Source of the DNA: Gammaproteobacteria bacterium
GTDB lineage: Bacteria > Pseudomonadota > Gammaproteobacteria > Steroidobacterales > Steroidobacteraceae
DNA: 64,000 nucleotides
Assembly (NCBI GenBank): GCA_028293725.1
Contig: JAQGOE010000119.1
Coordinates: 1-64,000 of the forward strand
Reading direction: 5' to 3'
Shown: positions 15,657-23,166 of the stretch, piece by piece
Numbering within the stretch: the stretch's first letter is position 1
How the letters are laid out: each line of letters starts with the position of its first letter
Notes under the pieces: generated by a model
Databases searched by the model: none
Told to the model about the DNA's origin: nothing
Seen by the model: only the letters and a program-made list of their open reading frames with translations
Made by a program: the position numbers and the translations under genes

Positions 15657-15943
15657 GGCTTCCTCGTCAGAACATCTTTGTCTTTCGATAACGAGCGCGC
15701 GGAGCGTTTGAGCTGCAACGTTTCGGGCAGGGCGCGAGTACCCGCTACCAGCGCCGCGATTCCGACAACGCTCACGAGAATCCCGACCACCGGTGCCACC
15801 AACCATTCAGCCATGATGTGGCTCAAGCCGAGCACGGCGGCAGCCAGCAGGCACAGCGGTTGCTGGATAGGCGGGAGAGCCCTGATCCGCTGGTATGCAG
15901 CCGGAAATGCCCTCTGCCGCCGGTTGGCCTCAAGGGGCGGCAA
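15653..15943 (-). CDS. Small membrane protein, 96 aa, first of three overlapping genes
   Basis: A 96-residue protein with two hydrophobic segments (IQQPLCLLAAAVLGLSHIMA at about 26-45 and LVAPVVGILVSVVGIAALVA at about 48-67), a proline/basic N-terminus and a charged C-terminus (LKRSARSLSKDKDVLTRK). The shape is like holin-superfamily III or YqjE-type small membrane proteins. The start at 15,943 is the furthest ATG; no strong ribosome binding site is visible. It leads a three-gene chain joined by ATGA overlaps and stands next to the ligase remnant. Confidence 0.55.
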   Translation of the reverse strand: MPPLEANRRQRAFPAAYQRIRALPPIQQPLCLLAAAVLGLSHIMAEWLVAPVVGILVSVVGIAALVAGTRALPETLQLKRSARSLSKDKDVLTRKP

Positions 15944-16067
15944 ATAGCCAGCGTTTCAGTCGGAAGAGAAAAGCATGAGCGAGGGGGCGTGGTGCTCAGA
16001 CGACAGTGATCGAGCTTATCCTGCACGGTGCGCCCCCAATGGGCGACTGCTCCCGCAGAGCCTCTAC

Positions 16068-16982
16068 ATGACCTTGCCCGCGCGGGCCCCCCAACCCGAC
16101 CGAAAGCTTGCACGAGCGAACCACTGGTTCCTAACAGTGCGCACTCTGCCTCTCCTTGGGCTGATGACTCTCGTCCTTCTCGGCTGCGTTCGTCCCGCCC
16201 AGGCGCAAACGCCCTCGCCGCTGCAGGAATGGCAGTACTCCGGCGGGATTATCCTCGCGCGTCTGTTCGAGCCAAATCTGCCTGAGTGGCGCGTCATTCT
16301 CGGCGCCGCGGCGCAGGTACAACCGGCCTACGACGGCTCGCGGGCCTACCGGGTGCAAGGCGGACCGGTGATCAATGTCCGCTACCGCGACATTGCCTTC
16401 TTCTCTACCGGGGAAGGCCTTGGATTCAACGTTCTCCACGGCGATCACTATCAAGTCGGAGTCGCCGTGGCCTACGACCTCGGACGTCAGGAGAAGGAGG
16501 ACTATGCGAACCTTCGCGGCATGGGCAATATCTCTGCAGCGCCCGTCGCCAAGGTATATGCCACGTGGGTCCTTTCGAGAAAATTCCCCATGATCTTGCG
16601 GGTCGACGCCCGGCAATTCATCGGGGGCGCCGAAGGCGCGGTGGGAGATGCGGGCGTTTATCTTCCGCTGCCGGGGAGTTCGAAGACTTTCGTCATGTTT
16701 GCGGGCCCCTCGATCACCCTGGCTGACAACCATTACTTGCAAACGATGTATGGCGTGACTCCGGCGCAGTCGGCTGCTTCAGGACATCGCATCTACGACA
16801 TTCCTCACGCCGGCACGAGCGCCGCCGGCGTGGGTTTCAGTGCAACCAAGTTCGTCACCGAGCACTTGCTGCTCAACGTTGATGCCGCTCTCAACCAGAT
16901 CAGGGGGAGCCCCGCGCATAGCCCCTTGGTGGAGAGGCGGACGCAACGCGTGCTGGCCTTGTCGATTGATTATAGTTGGTGA
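16068..16982 (+). CDS. MipA/OmpV-family outer-membrane protein
   Basis: A 304-residue beta-barrel protein. A signal sequence with hydrophobic core TLPLLGLMTLVLLGCVRPAQA ends near AQA. The mature part shows family features: WRVILGAAAQVQPAYDGS, GPVINVRYRDIAFFSTGEGL, YDLGRQEKED and the terminal aromatic residue (LSIDYSW) needed for barrel insertion. MipA proteins act as scaffolds for murein synthases in E. coli, and other members are porin-like. The Cys in LLGCV is followed by Val, so a lipoprotein is unlikely. The ATG at 16,068 is preferred to 15,975 because it puts the signal peptide closer to the N-terminus. The 3' end overlaps the next gene by 17 bases. Confidence 0.88.
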   Translation: MTLPARAPQPDRKLARANHWFLTVRTLPLLGLMTLVLLGCVRPAQAQTPSPLQEWQYSGGIILARLFEPNLPEWRVILGAAAQVQPAYDGSRAYRVQGGPVINVRYRDIAFFSTGEGLGFNVLHGDHYQVGVAVAYDLGRQEKEDYANLRGMGNISAAPVAKVYATWVLSRKFPMILRVDARQFIGGAEGAVGDAGVYLPLPGSSKTFVMFAGPSITLADNHYLQTMYGVTPAQSAASGHRIYDIPHAGTSAAGVGFSATKFVTEHLLLNVDAALNQIRGSPAHSPLVERRTQRVLALSIDYSW

Positions 16983-17727
16983 CCCGGCTCCAGAGCGCGG
17001 GGTAACATACGTTGGTACTGCGGGCTGGGCTATTCCCGCGCAATATAAAGTCGTGTCACCGGGAACCCTCTCGCACCTCGAGCGATACGCGCAGCGACTG
17101 GCCGCCGTAGAAATCAACAGCTCGTTCCATCGTCATCATCAGCCTCAGACCTACCGGCGTTGGTCAGCCAGTGTGCCTGCGAACTTTCGCTTTTCGGTGA
17201 AAGTACCGCGCGCGCTGACTCACTCAGGCGAGCTGTCACCGGACGCGCGCGTCCTGGATCGCTTTATCGATGAAATTCAAGGGCTGGGTGCCAAACTCGG
17301 GGTAATCCTGGTGCAATTCCCGCCGAAGTTAATGTTTGAAGAGCGGATGTCCCACGATTTTTTCCAGGCGCTTCGCAAGCGTGCCGATGTCCCGGTGGCG
17401 TGCGAGCCCCGACATCCTAGTTGGGGTTCCGCGCGCGCCGATCGCTTGCTTGCCAAATGGCGAGTTTCCCGCGTCGCTGCCGATCCCGCCCCGTGGCCTG
17501 GCGCGGGTGAGCCGGGCGGGTGGCGGAGGCTGGCCTATTTCCGTTTGCACGGGCAGCCGCGTATGTACTATTCCGATTACAACGAGGAGCGTCTCGCATC
17601 CTTGCGCAAGCAGGTCTCCATCAAATGGGGACGCGCATCCGAAGTTTGGATCATTTTCGACAATACAGCGCTAGGGCATGCGTTGGGAAATGCACTGGCG
17701 TTTACGGCGGCGGTCGCCAAACCATAG
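16966..17727 (+). CDS. DUF72 family protein (YecE-like)
   Basis: A soluble protein of about 240-253 residues with the DUF72 TIM-barrel-like pattern: YVGTAGWAIPAQYK at the N-terminus, VEINSSFHRHHQPQTYRRW, FRFSVKVPRALTH, LGVILVQFPPKL, VACEPRHPSW, YFRLHGQP and a final IIFDNTALGHALGNAL. The function is unknown. The start is uncertain: the family begins just before 17,002, no ATG is available there, and the TTG at 16,966 inside the end of mipA is the nearest plausible codon. Coupling to mipA is therefore likely. The 3' end overlaps the convergent hybrid kinase gene by 26 bases. Confidence 0.87.
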   Translation: MIIVGDPAPERGVTYVGTAGWAIPAQYKVVSPGTLSHLERYAQRLAAVEINSSFHRHHQPQTYRRWSASVPANFRFSVKVPRALTHSGELSPDARVLDRFIDEIQGLGAKLGVILVQFPPKLMFEERMSHDFFQALRKRADVPVACEPRHPSWGSARADRLLAKWRVSRVAADPAPWPGAGEPGGWRRLAYFRLHGQPRMYYSDYNEERLASLRKQVSIKWGRASEVWIIFDNTALGHALGNALAFTAAVAKP

Positions 17728-20098
17728 TCTCGACAGTCGCCCTTGAACCACTGGTGTGGCTGTTGACTATGCGCTGGATCACCGCCAGCAGTTGACTGAC
17801 GTCCACCGGCTTGACGACATGATCGAGGAAACCCACCTCGCGGCTACGCCGTTGGTCCTGCTCCATGCCGTAGCCGCTCAGAGCGATGCCTTTGATTCCG
17901 TGACGGTCGCGAAGCTGTCTCATCAAATCGTAGCCGGTCCCGTCGGGCAGGCCCAGATCGCTAATGACGACATCAAACCCCTCGGAGGCCGCGAGGTGCA
18001 GCGCGGCTTCCACGCTGCTGGCCGCCTTGACCGCGTAATTCGCGGCGTTGAGCAGCCTGGACAGTACTTCGCAGGTGTCGGGATGATCCTCCACCAGCAA
18101 CACGCGCAGACGTTCGGTGGCGTTGTAAAGCCCCTGCAGCGGCTGCGCCGCAGCGACTTCTTGCTCAGTGGCGGAAGCTACGGGTAGCTCGACTGTGAAC
18201 GTCGCGCCCGTGCCGGGGCCGTCGCTTTGAGCACGGATGGCACCCCCGTGTATATCCATAATTGCTTTGCAAATCGCCAGCCCCAGGCCCAGCCCACCAA
18301 ACTGCCGGGTAATCTTGACATCTCCCTGTTCAAAGGCATCGAACACCTTGGGCAGGAATTCGGGCTCGATGCCCACACCGGTGTCGCGCACTTCGAGGCG
18401 CACCCTGTCGGCACTGTTTTCGGTGCGGACGAAGATGCTCCCGCCCTCGGGGGTGAATTTGGTCGCATTCCGCAGGAGGTTCCAGAAGATCTGCTGCAAC
18501 CGCGCTGGGTCGGCGTTCACCAGATCGTTGTCGGCTTGCAGGTCGAGTTGAACATTCAACTTCTTGGTCGACGTCTCGCTGGCGCAGGTCTGAATAGCTT
18601 GTGCTAACACCGCATGCAGGTGGGTCGGCTGCACATGCAGGTGCATCTTGCCGCTGGTCACCCGATTCAGGTCCAACAGGTCGTCGATGAGACGCGTTTC
18701 CAGCTCGACGTTGCGCCGTATCATTGCCACATGTTTGCGAAATCTCTCCGGAAGACCCGGATCGCTCTCCATGGCCGCGACCGTCAACACCACCGGGGAA
18801 AGCGGAGTGCGCAGCTCGTGGCTCAATGCGGCAAGAAAGTGGTCCTTGGCGCGCACGGCGGCTTCCGCATCCTTGCGCAACGCTTCCTCCTGCGCCAGGA
18901 GCAACTCGCGCTGGCGCTCCAGGCTCTTGCGCCCCGTGATGTCGTTGAAAACGATGCCGACACGGCGTAGTTCCGGAGCCCCGACGCGGAAGGCGCACAC
19001 CTCATAATAGCGCTGCAGGGCCGCCGCCGGCCTCTCGAAGCGGAGCGTTTCGCCGCTAAGAGCGATGCGGCCATACATGTCGAACCAGTGTTGCTCGTGC
19101 TCCGGCGCGATCTCCCGCATGAGTCGACCTTTGGCATTCTTAATACCAGTCTGTTTTTCGAATACCGGGTTGACTTCAAGGAAACGGTAGTCGGTTGGGT
19201 TGTGCTTTTCATCGAAAATCACTTCGACGACGCAGTAACCCTCGTCCATCGACTCGAACAGCGTGCGGAATCGGGTTTCGCTTTCGCGTAACGCCAGCAC
19301 GGTGTGTTTGCGCTCGGTTATGTCTCTAAACGACAGTAGGACCAGGGCATTTCCGTCACGAACTATGCGGCGAGCATCGAGCAGAACGGTACGGCGCCCG
19401 ATGTTTTGGAAATCGCACTCGATCTCGATGGTCTGGAATTCACTGTTGTTCGAGAGAGTCGCTTGCAGCGAAGACCACAAGCCGGATGCTTGCCACTCGC
19501 CGTCTCCCAGATTTCTGAGGGGAACACTTTGCGTTTGCTCGCGCGAAACTCCAAACCAGTCGTAAAAGGCGCGATTGGCCGTCTGTACCTGCAGCCTGTC
19601 GTCGAGCACCACCAGCGGGTCAATCACCGCATTCAGGATCGTTTTCGTGTATTCCCGCTCGTAAATAGCCTGCCCGAGACTTGCGCGGAAAGCAGTGAAA
19701 TTCGTGAACGTGAGCACCGCGCCGCGCACCTGTCGATCGGCTCCCGTGTAGGGAGCGATGCGAACGAGAAACCATCGGTCGCCGTAGCGCATCTCACGGC
19801 GGGATGGCACTCCATCGGCCATCACTTGCATGCACATTGGGTTGATATCCGGGAAACCCAGCAGCGCTTCTATGCTACAAGTCTGCCGGCCGAGGTCCGA
19901 TGTGCTGACGCCGAGAGCTTCCGTCGCAACTCGATTGAAACGAGTCACCGCGCAGTCACGCCCGACAACGACGATAGGCACATCGATCGTGTCCAGGATG
20001 CCCACCACGTCAGCACTTATCGAGGCCGCCGTCGCACTCGCTTCTTGCATCCCATGGGCCTCGCGAATATTGACCTCGGCTTTGCCAAGTTCGGTCAC
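17702..20098 (-). CDS. PAS-domain hybrid histidine kinase with C-terminal receiver
   Basis: A 798-residue cytoplasmic hybrid kinase. Three PAS-type sensor segments are visible: about residues 28-140 (IVVVGRDCAVTRFNRVATEA, a quinone/CheR-like PAS), 145-270 (LNAVIDPLVVLDDRLQVQTA) and 275-395 (RFRTLFESMDEGYCVVEVIF). HisKA carries the phospho-acceptor His in AALSHELRTPLSP, HATPase has NLLRNATKF, RDTGVGI and FGGLGLGLAICK. The receiver at about 675-790 has the phospho-acceptor Asp in VVISDLGLPDG and Lys in HVVKPVD. No DNA-binding or enzymatic output domain follows, so signal must pass on by phosphotransfer. Its GTG shares one base with the stop of the MEDS gene (TAGTG), implying coupled translation. 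Confidence 0.92.
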   Translation of the reverse strand: MTELGKAEVNIREAHGMQEASATAASISADVVGILDTIDVPIVVVGRDCAVTRFNRVATEALGVSTSDLGRQTCSIEALLGFPDINPMCMQVMADGVPSRREMRYGDRWFLVRIAPYTGADRQVRGAVLTFTNFTAFRASLGQAIYEREYTKTILNAVIDPLVVLDDRLQVQTANRAFYDWFGVSREQTQSVPLRNLGDGEWQASGLWSSLQATLSNNSEFQTIEIECDFQNIGRRTVLLDARRIVRDGNALVLLSFRDITERKHTVLALRESETRFRTLFESMDEGYCVVEVIFDEKHNPTDYRFLEVNPVFEKQTGIKNAKGRLMREIAPEHEQHWFDMYGRIALSGETLRFERPAAALQRYYEVCAFRVGAPELRRVGIVFNDITGRKSLERQRELLLAQEEALRKDAEAAVRAKDHFLAALSHELRTPLSPVVLTVAAMESDPGLPERFRKHVAMIRRNVELETRLIDDLLDLNRVTSGKMHLHVQPTHLHAVLAQAIQTCASETSTKKLNVQLDLQADNDLVNADPARLQQIFWNLLRNATKFTPEGGSIFVRTENSADRVRLEVRDTGVGIEPEFLPKVFDAFEQGDVKITRQFGGLGLGLAICKAIMDIHGGAIRAQSDGPGTGATFTVELPVASATEQEVAAAQPLQGLYNATERLRVLLVEDHPDTCEVLSRLLNAANYAVKAASSVEAALHLAASEGFDVVISDLGLPDGTGYDLMRQLRDRHGIKGIALSGYGMEQDQRRSREVGFLDHVVKPVDVSQLLAVIQRIVNSHTSGSRATVETMVWRPPP

Positions 20099-20937
20099 TA
20101 GGCAGACTCGCGCGAACCATGATAAAGCGCGCGGCTGCGGGTCAACACGGACTCCGCGACATCCGGAAGACTTTCACGCAATGCCAGGAGCAACGCCTGA
20201 GAGCGCGGCATTTTAAACACCGGCGAATAGTTCGACAGAAGCTGCTGCTCGAGAACCCGAGCGTCGTCCGCACCGACGGTTTGTCGCAGCGCGTCGCCCA
20301 CGGCACGTTCGAGCCGGGCGTAGTCCTCCACGGGAATCAGGTGGGAATGATTTGTCCCCAGCCGCGGCAACAGTCGGGAGTGCACCTCGCTATGGAAATT
20401 GTCCATTACGAATGAACAGAAGATCGCAATCTCGTGATGCTTGGCGAGGCGGTCGAACTGATCCTCGAGACTCATGCTGGCCGCTACGTTTCCCTGCTCC
20501 CAGAGCACGTTGACCATCTCACCCCACCAGCGGACCTTCGGATACCGGTCTTCCCCGCGCGCGTTGGCAATGACGTCCGCAGCCAGGCCGAGAAACACCG
20601 GCGCATCAGGCATAGCGTCTTTCATGAAACGAGGCAGAAGCTCGTCCGCGTCGACAACCGTAAGCTGTCCACGCCCTTGCGCGGCCTTTACGTCCACTCC
20701 CTCGGCCTCCAAGCGGGGACGGAATGCCTCCCAGTGGGCGGCCGTGGGCACGAGGATGACACCCTCTCCGTTGGCAATCGCGCCAGCGGCGAAGCGACAA
20801 ACCGCGCGATTGAGAAACTGCTGATCCTGGTAAAGCTGCACGATGTGATCGCGCGGTCCCGCGCCGACGAGAAGGCCGTCCCAAGGCTCCTGCGCATTCA
20901 GAGTGCCCTCCGGTTCGTCGCCAGCAACGTTATCCAT
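20098..20937 (-). CDS. MEDS-domain sensory protein
   Basis: A 279-residue soluble protein with a MEDS domain (named for methanogen/methylotroph DcmR sensory domain) over about residues 25-200: DHIVQLYQDQQFLNRAVCRF, GEGVILVPTAAHWEAF, RGQLTVVDADELLPRFM, VRWWGEMVNVLWEQGN and HHEIAIFCSFVMDNF. The fold is RecA/KaiC-like but without a Walker motif. The C-terminal 80 residues are helical and unassigned. MEDS proteins work as sensor or anti-sigma-type modules. The ATG at 20,937 has GGGAG at 8-12 bases. The stop overlaps the start of the hybrid kinase, so the pair is very probably one signalling unit. Confidence 0.85.
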   Translation of the reverse strand: MDNVAGDEPEGTLNAQEPWDGLLVGAGPRDHIVQLYQDQQFLNRAVCRFAAGAIANGEGVILVPTAAHWEAFRPRLEAEGVDVKAAQGRGQLTVVDADELLPRFMKDAMPDAPVFLGLAADVIANARGEDRYPKVRWWGEMVNVLWEQGNVAASMSLEDQFDRLAKHHEIAIFCSFVMDNFHSEVHSRLLPRLGTNHSHLIPVEDYARLERAVGDALRQTVGADDARVLEQQLLSNYSPVFKMPRSQALLLALRESLPDVAESVLTRSRALYHGSRESA

Positions 20938-21190
20938 AATTGCTCCCTGTGGCTCAAATGTAGGGTGATCAACCCGGACAAATATAGCCGTGTCGTCAAC
21001 GCATGGTGATATCACTGGAGACCCGGGCTGCACAGATCGTGAACAGTCGGGGACCCCAATGCGGGACCCAACGGGTCGGAAGCTGGGACCCGGAAGCCGA
21101 TGTGGTCCCGAAGAGGGGCAGAAAAGCATTATGAATCAATGATTAGGATGCAGCGATTCACCTCATTTCTACGGGCCCACGAGGCGACGC

Positions 21191-21269
21191 CAGTTCGAGC
21201 CTCCGCAGAACGATGTGCGGGGGAAGCTCGGCTTGAACTGATCGACCGGCCCGGTAGCGGCCGTTAAAC
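21191..21269 (+). repeat. Diverged intergenic repeat, copy 1
   Basis: The ends of this stretch, CAGTTCGAGCC at 21,191 and ATCGACCGGCCCGGTAGCGG at 21,240-21,260, recur in the same order and spacing (45-50 bases apart) at 39,628-39,697, the second with 20-21 of 25 bases matching. Both copies are intergenic. The nature of the element is unknown. Confidence 0.45.
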
Positions 21270-21302
21270 GAGACGGAGTCGCGGCTATTCGGGCGGTGGC
21301 AC

Positions 21303-21325
21303 CTGAGTTTTCCCGCGAAACTCAG
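21303..21325. repeat. Perfect inverted repeat
   Basis: Arms CTGAGTTT (21303-21310) and AAACTCAG (21318-21325) around a 7-base loop TCCCGCG. It lies 45 bases beyond the SRPBCC stop. It may be a terminator for the ArsR-SRPBCC operon, although no T-tract follows. Confidence 0.45.
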
Positions 21326-21370
21326 TCCTGGACCGATCCTGTCGAGCGCCCCAGCGCACCACACGGCGCC

Positions 21371-21841
21371 TCACCATTTACTGCTCTTGACGCTTCCCAG
21401 AACGAGCTCGCCGGTTTCCAGCAGCGACTTGAGATTGGAGAGAATGCGCGGCCAGCCGCCAGAAACCGCCTCGATGAGCTTTGATTCCGGACGCTCCATG
21501 GCGTGGAGGATGCTCAGCTTCACAGCCTGAGGCGTGACGTCGGCTACTGTTTCGATTTCGAAAGTGCAGAGCGAGTCGCCCTCGGCATTCAGCTCCGGCT
21601 TCCACTGGTTGCGCCACTTGATGACGAGGCGCCGCGGGGGATCGGCTGCGACAATCTCGCCCGAGTCGGCGACCCGGCCGTCCGGGAAAACGAGCTTCCA
21701 CGGCGAGCCGACTTTCCAATCGCTCTCGCAATGCATGCCGAACCAGTAGTCCCGCATGAACTCCGGCGTCGTCAGCGCGGACCATAAGCGCTCCGGTGTA
21801 GTGCGGATGAAGGTGACGTAAACGAAAGTCGACTGTCTCAT
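21371..21841 (-). CDS. SRPBCC (AHSA1-like) family protein
   Basis: A 156-residue START/Bet v 1-fold protein: FVYVTFIRTTPERLWSAL at the N-terminus, MRDYWFGMHCESDWKVGSPW and GEIVAADPPRRLVIKW in the core, and SGGWPRILSNLKSLLETGE as the C-terminal helix. Members bind hydrophobic ligands or act as Hsp90 activators in eukaryotes; bacterial ones next to ArsR-type regulators have no defined role. Its ATG overlaps the ArsR stop by ATGA, a very common ArsR-SRPBCC operon layout. Confidence 0.92.
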   Translation of the reverse strand: MRQSTFVYVTFIRTTPERLWSALTTPEFMRDYWFGMHCESDWKVGSPWKLVFPDGRVADSGEIVAADPPRRLVIKWRNQWKPELNAEGDSLCTFEIETVADVTPQAVKLSILHAMERPESKLIEAVSGGWPRILSNLKSLLETGELVLGSVKSSKW

Positions 21842-22161
21842 GGCTCTTCGCCCTCCAGGTGCCGTTTAAGATCGTGGAGCGCCTTCAGGCGCGGCCTCTC
21901 GAACTTGGCTATCCAACGCTCGTAAATGTCCTGCAAGGGCACCGGGTTGAGGAAATGCAGCTTCTCGCGCCCGCGCCGGCGCGTCGCCACCAGGTTCGCC
22001 GCCTCGAGCACGTCCAGATGCTGAGTGACCGATTGGCGCGTCATATTGAGGTGCTCGCATAGCTGGCCGAGCGTTTGCCCGTCGTTGGCGTACAGCAGAT
22101 CCAGCAACTTGCGGCGGCTGGAATCGGCCAACGCCTTGAAAAGCAGATCCGGTTGATTCAT
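21838..22161 (-). CDS. ArsR-family winged-helix transcriptional regulator
   Basis: A 107-residue regulator. The winged helix covers about residues 5-80: LLFKALADSSRRKLLDLLYA, LGQLCEHLNMTRQSVTQHLD (recognition helix) and VATRRRGREKLHFLNP (wing). The metal-binding CxC of arsenic sensors is absent, so a metal ligand is unlikely. The ATG at 22,161 is chosen by family N-terminus; the frame stays open further upstream through the operator repeats. It is first in the ArsR-SRPBCC operon and probably binds the tandem sites just upstream, controlling itself and perhaps the divergent methyltransferase. Confidence 0.92.
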   Translation of the reverse strand: MNQPDLLFKALADSSRRKLLDLLYANDGQTLGQLCEHLNMTRQSVTQHLDVLEAANLVATRRRGREKLHFLNPVPLQDIYERWIAKFERPRLKALHDLKRHLEGEEP

Positions 22162-22206
22162 GCAGTCATTTACCTGCATAAATGATACGCAGTCAATTAC
22201 CTGCAT
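22162..22206. promoter_or_regulatory. Tandem operator sites upstream of the arsR-type gene
   Basis: Two near-identical 18-base units lie at 22,162-22,179 and 22,189-22,206 (17 of 18 bases the same, 27-base period). Each has inverted ends GCAG and CTGC. Site 2 falls in the spacer of the predicted arsR promoter and site 1 at its start point, a layout expected for autorepression. Confidence 0.6.
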
Positions 22207-22211
22207 GTCAA
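22182..22211 (-). promoter_or_regulatory. Sigma-70-like promoter of the arsR-SRPBCC operon
   Basis: On the minus strand TTGACA (22,211-22,206) and TATCAT (22,187-22,182) are spaced by 18 bases. The -35 box is perfect and the -10 box matches five of six consensus bases. Transcription would start near 22,175, giving a leader of only about 14 bases. Confidence 0.55.
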
Positions 22212-22288
22212 GATGCGCGTTCCGGCTGGCGCTGCACTGCACAGTTACTTTACGATGCAAAGCTGTTTCGAGGGGGGAAAGGCGACCA

Positions 22289-23161
22289 ATGTCCATTCAT
22301 CACATCTCCGACACGTCCCGCTGGATGGCGTACGTGCGCGCGCTCGAATCGAAGCGCCCCGACGCCCTCTTCCGCGACGCGTTTGCCAGTCGTTTGGCCG
22401 GAGAGGCTGGCGAGGCAATTGCACGCGAGATCGGCGATGTGGAGTTCATCGCCCAGAGCATCGCGGTCCGTACCGCAGTCATGGATGAATTGATCCTGGA
22501 AACGGTGAAACGTAACGAGGTCGACCTGGTTTTGAATCTCGCGGCCGGCCTCGATACGCGCCCGTGGCGCCTGGCACTGCCGCCCGGACTGCGGTGGGTG
22601 GACGTCGATCTTCCCCACGTACTCGAGTTCAAGGCGGGTGTCATTGGCCGAGAGCCGGCAACCTGCAAATACGAATCGTTGCCAGCGGACATCATAGATA
22701 CGGACGCGCGCGCGGAAGTTCTTCAGCACTGCTCCGGAGCTCACCGCGCCCTCATTGTCACCGAAGGATTTATGGTCTATCTATCGCCGACTCAGGTCGC
22801 AACGCTCGCGCACGACCTCCACGCGCAGCCCTCGATGATGTGGTGGCTTACGGATCTGACAGGCCCCAGGGCACTGGAAATGTTGCGGCGGGTGTGGGGC
22901 CCGAGATTCCCGGGCGCGAAATTTCAGTTTGCACCCGCCGACAGCGCCGACTTCTTCCAACGTCTGAACTGGCGCGAGGTGTTATTTCGCTCCTCGCAAG
23001 AGGAAGACAAACGACTCAGGCGTGGGCCCAGGACATCGCTGCTCAGCCGTGTCGTGCTGTGGCTGTCGCCGACCGCCTTCCGAGAGGAGATGCGCCGCCT
23101 TTCAGGCATTGCGCTTCTCGCGCGGGATGAGGCGCGTATCGGACACTCGCCCGTCGACTGA
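22289..23161 (+). CDS. Class I SAM-dependent methyltransferase, leucine carboxyl methyltransferase-like
   Basis: A 290-residue member of the PPM/LCMT-like family often annotated only as SAM-dependent methyltransferase. Visible signatures are FRDAFASRLAGEAGE near residue 29, the SAM motif LVLNLAAGLDTRPWRL near 82-97, WVDVDLPHVLEFKAGVI and the later LIVTEGFMVYLSPTQVATLA. Substrates of bacterial members are unknown or secondary metabolites. The ATG at 22,289 follows a GGGGGGAAAGG ribosome binding site. It is divergent from the arsR gene, and its promoter region overlaps the tandem operators, so shared regulation is plausible. It ends six bases before the convergent receptor gene stop. Confidence 0.85.
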   Translation: MSIHHISDTSRWMAYVRALESKRPDALFRDAFASRLAGEAGEAIAREIGDVEFIAQSIAVRTAVMDELILETVKRNEVDLVLNLAAGLDTRPWRLALPPGLRWVDVDLPHVLEFKAGVIGREPATCKYESLPADIIDTDARAEVLQHCSGAHRALIVTEGFMVYLSPTQVATLAHDLHAQPSMMWWLTDLTGPRALEMLRRVWGPRFPGAKFQFAPADSADFFQRLNWREVLFRSSQEEDKRLRRGPRTSLLSRVVLWLSPTAFREEMRRLSGIALLARDEARIGHSPVD

Positions 23162-23166
23162 ACTGC

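Larger units (their letters stand above)
20938..21370. other. Intergenic region with a repeat copy and an inverted repeat
   Basis: About 430 bases between the MEDS gene (its promoter side) and the end of the SRPBCC gene. It contains one copy of a diverged intergenic repeat (21,191-21,269) and a perfect inverted repeat (21,303-21,325). No coding frame here has a ribosome binding site or family match. Confidence 0.55.

Noticed and set aside
17702..17727. 26-base convergent overlap of DUF72 and kinase genes, and an equal overlap at 52,993-53,018
   Set aside because: Equal length appears to be coincidence; sequences are unrelated.
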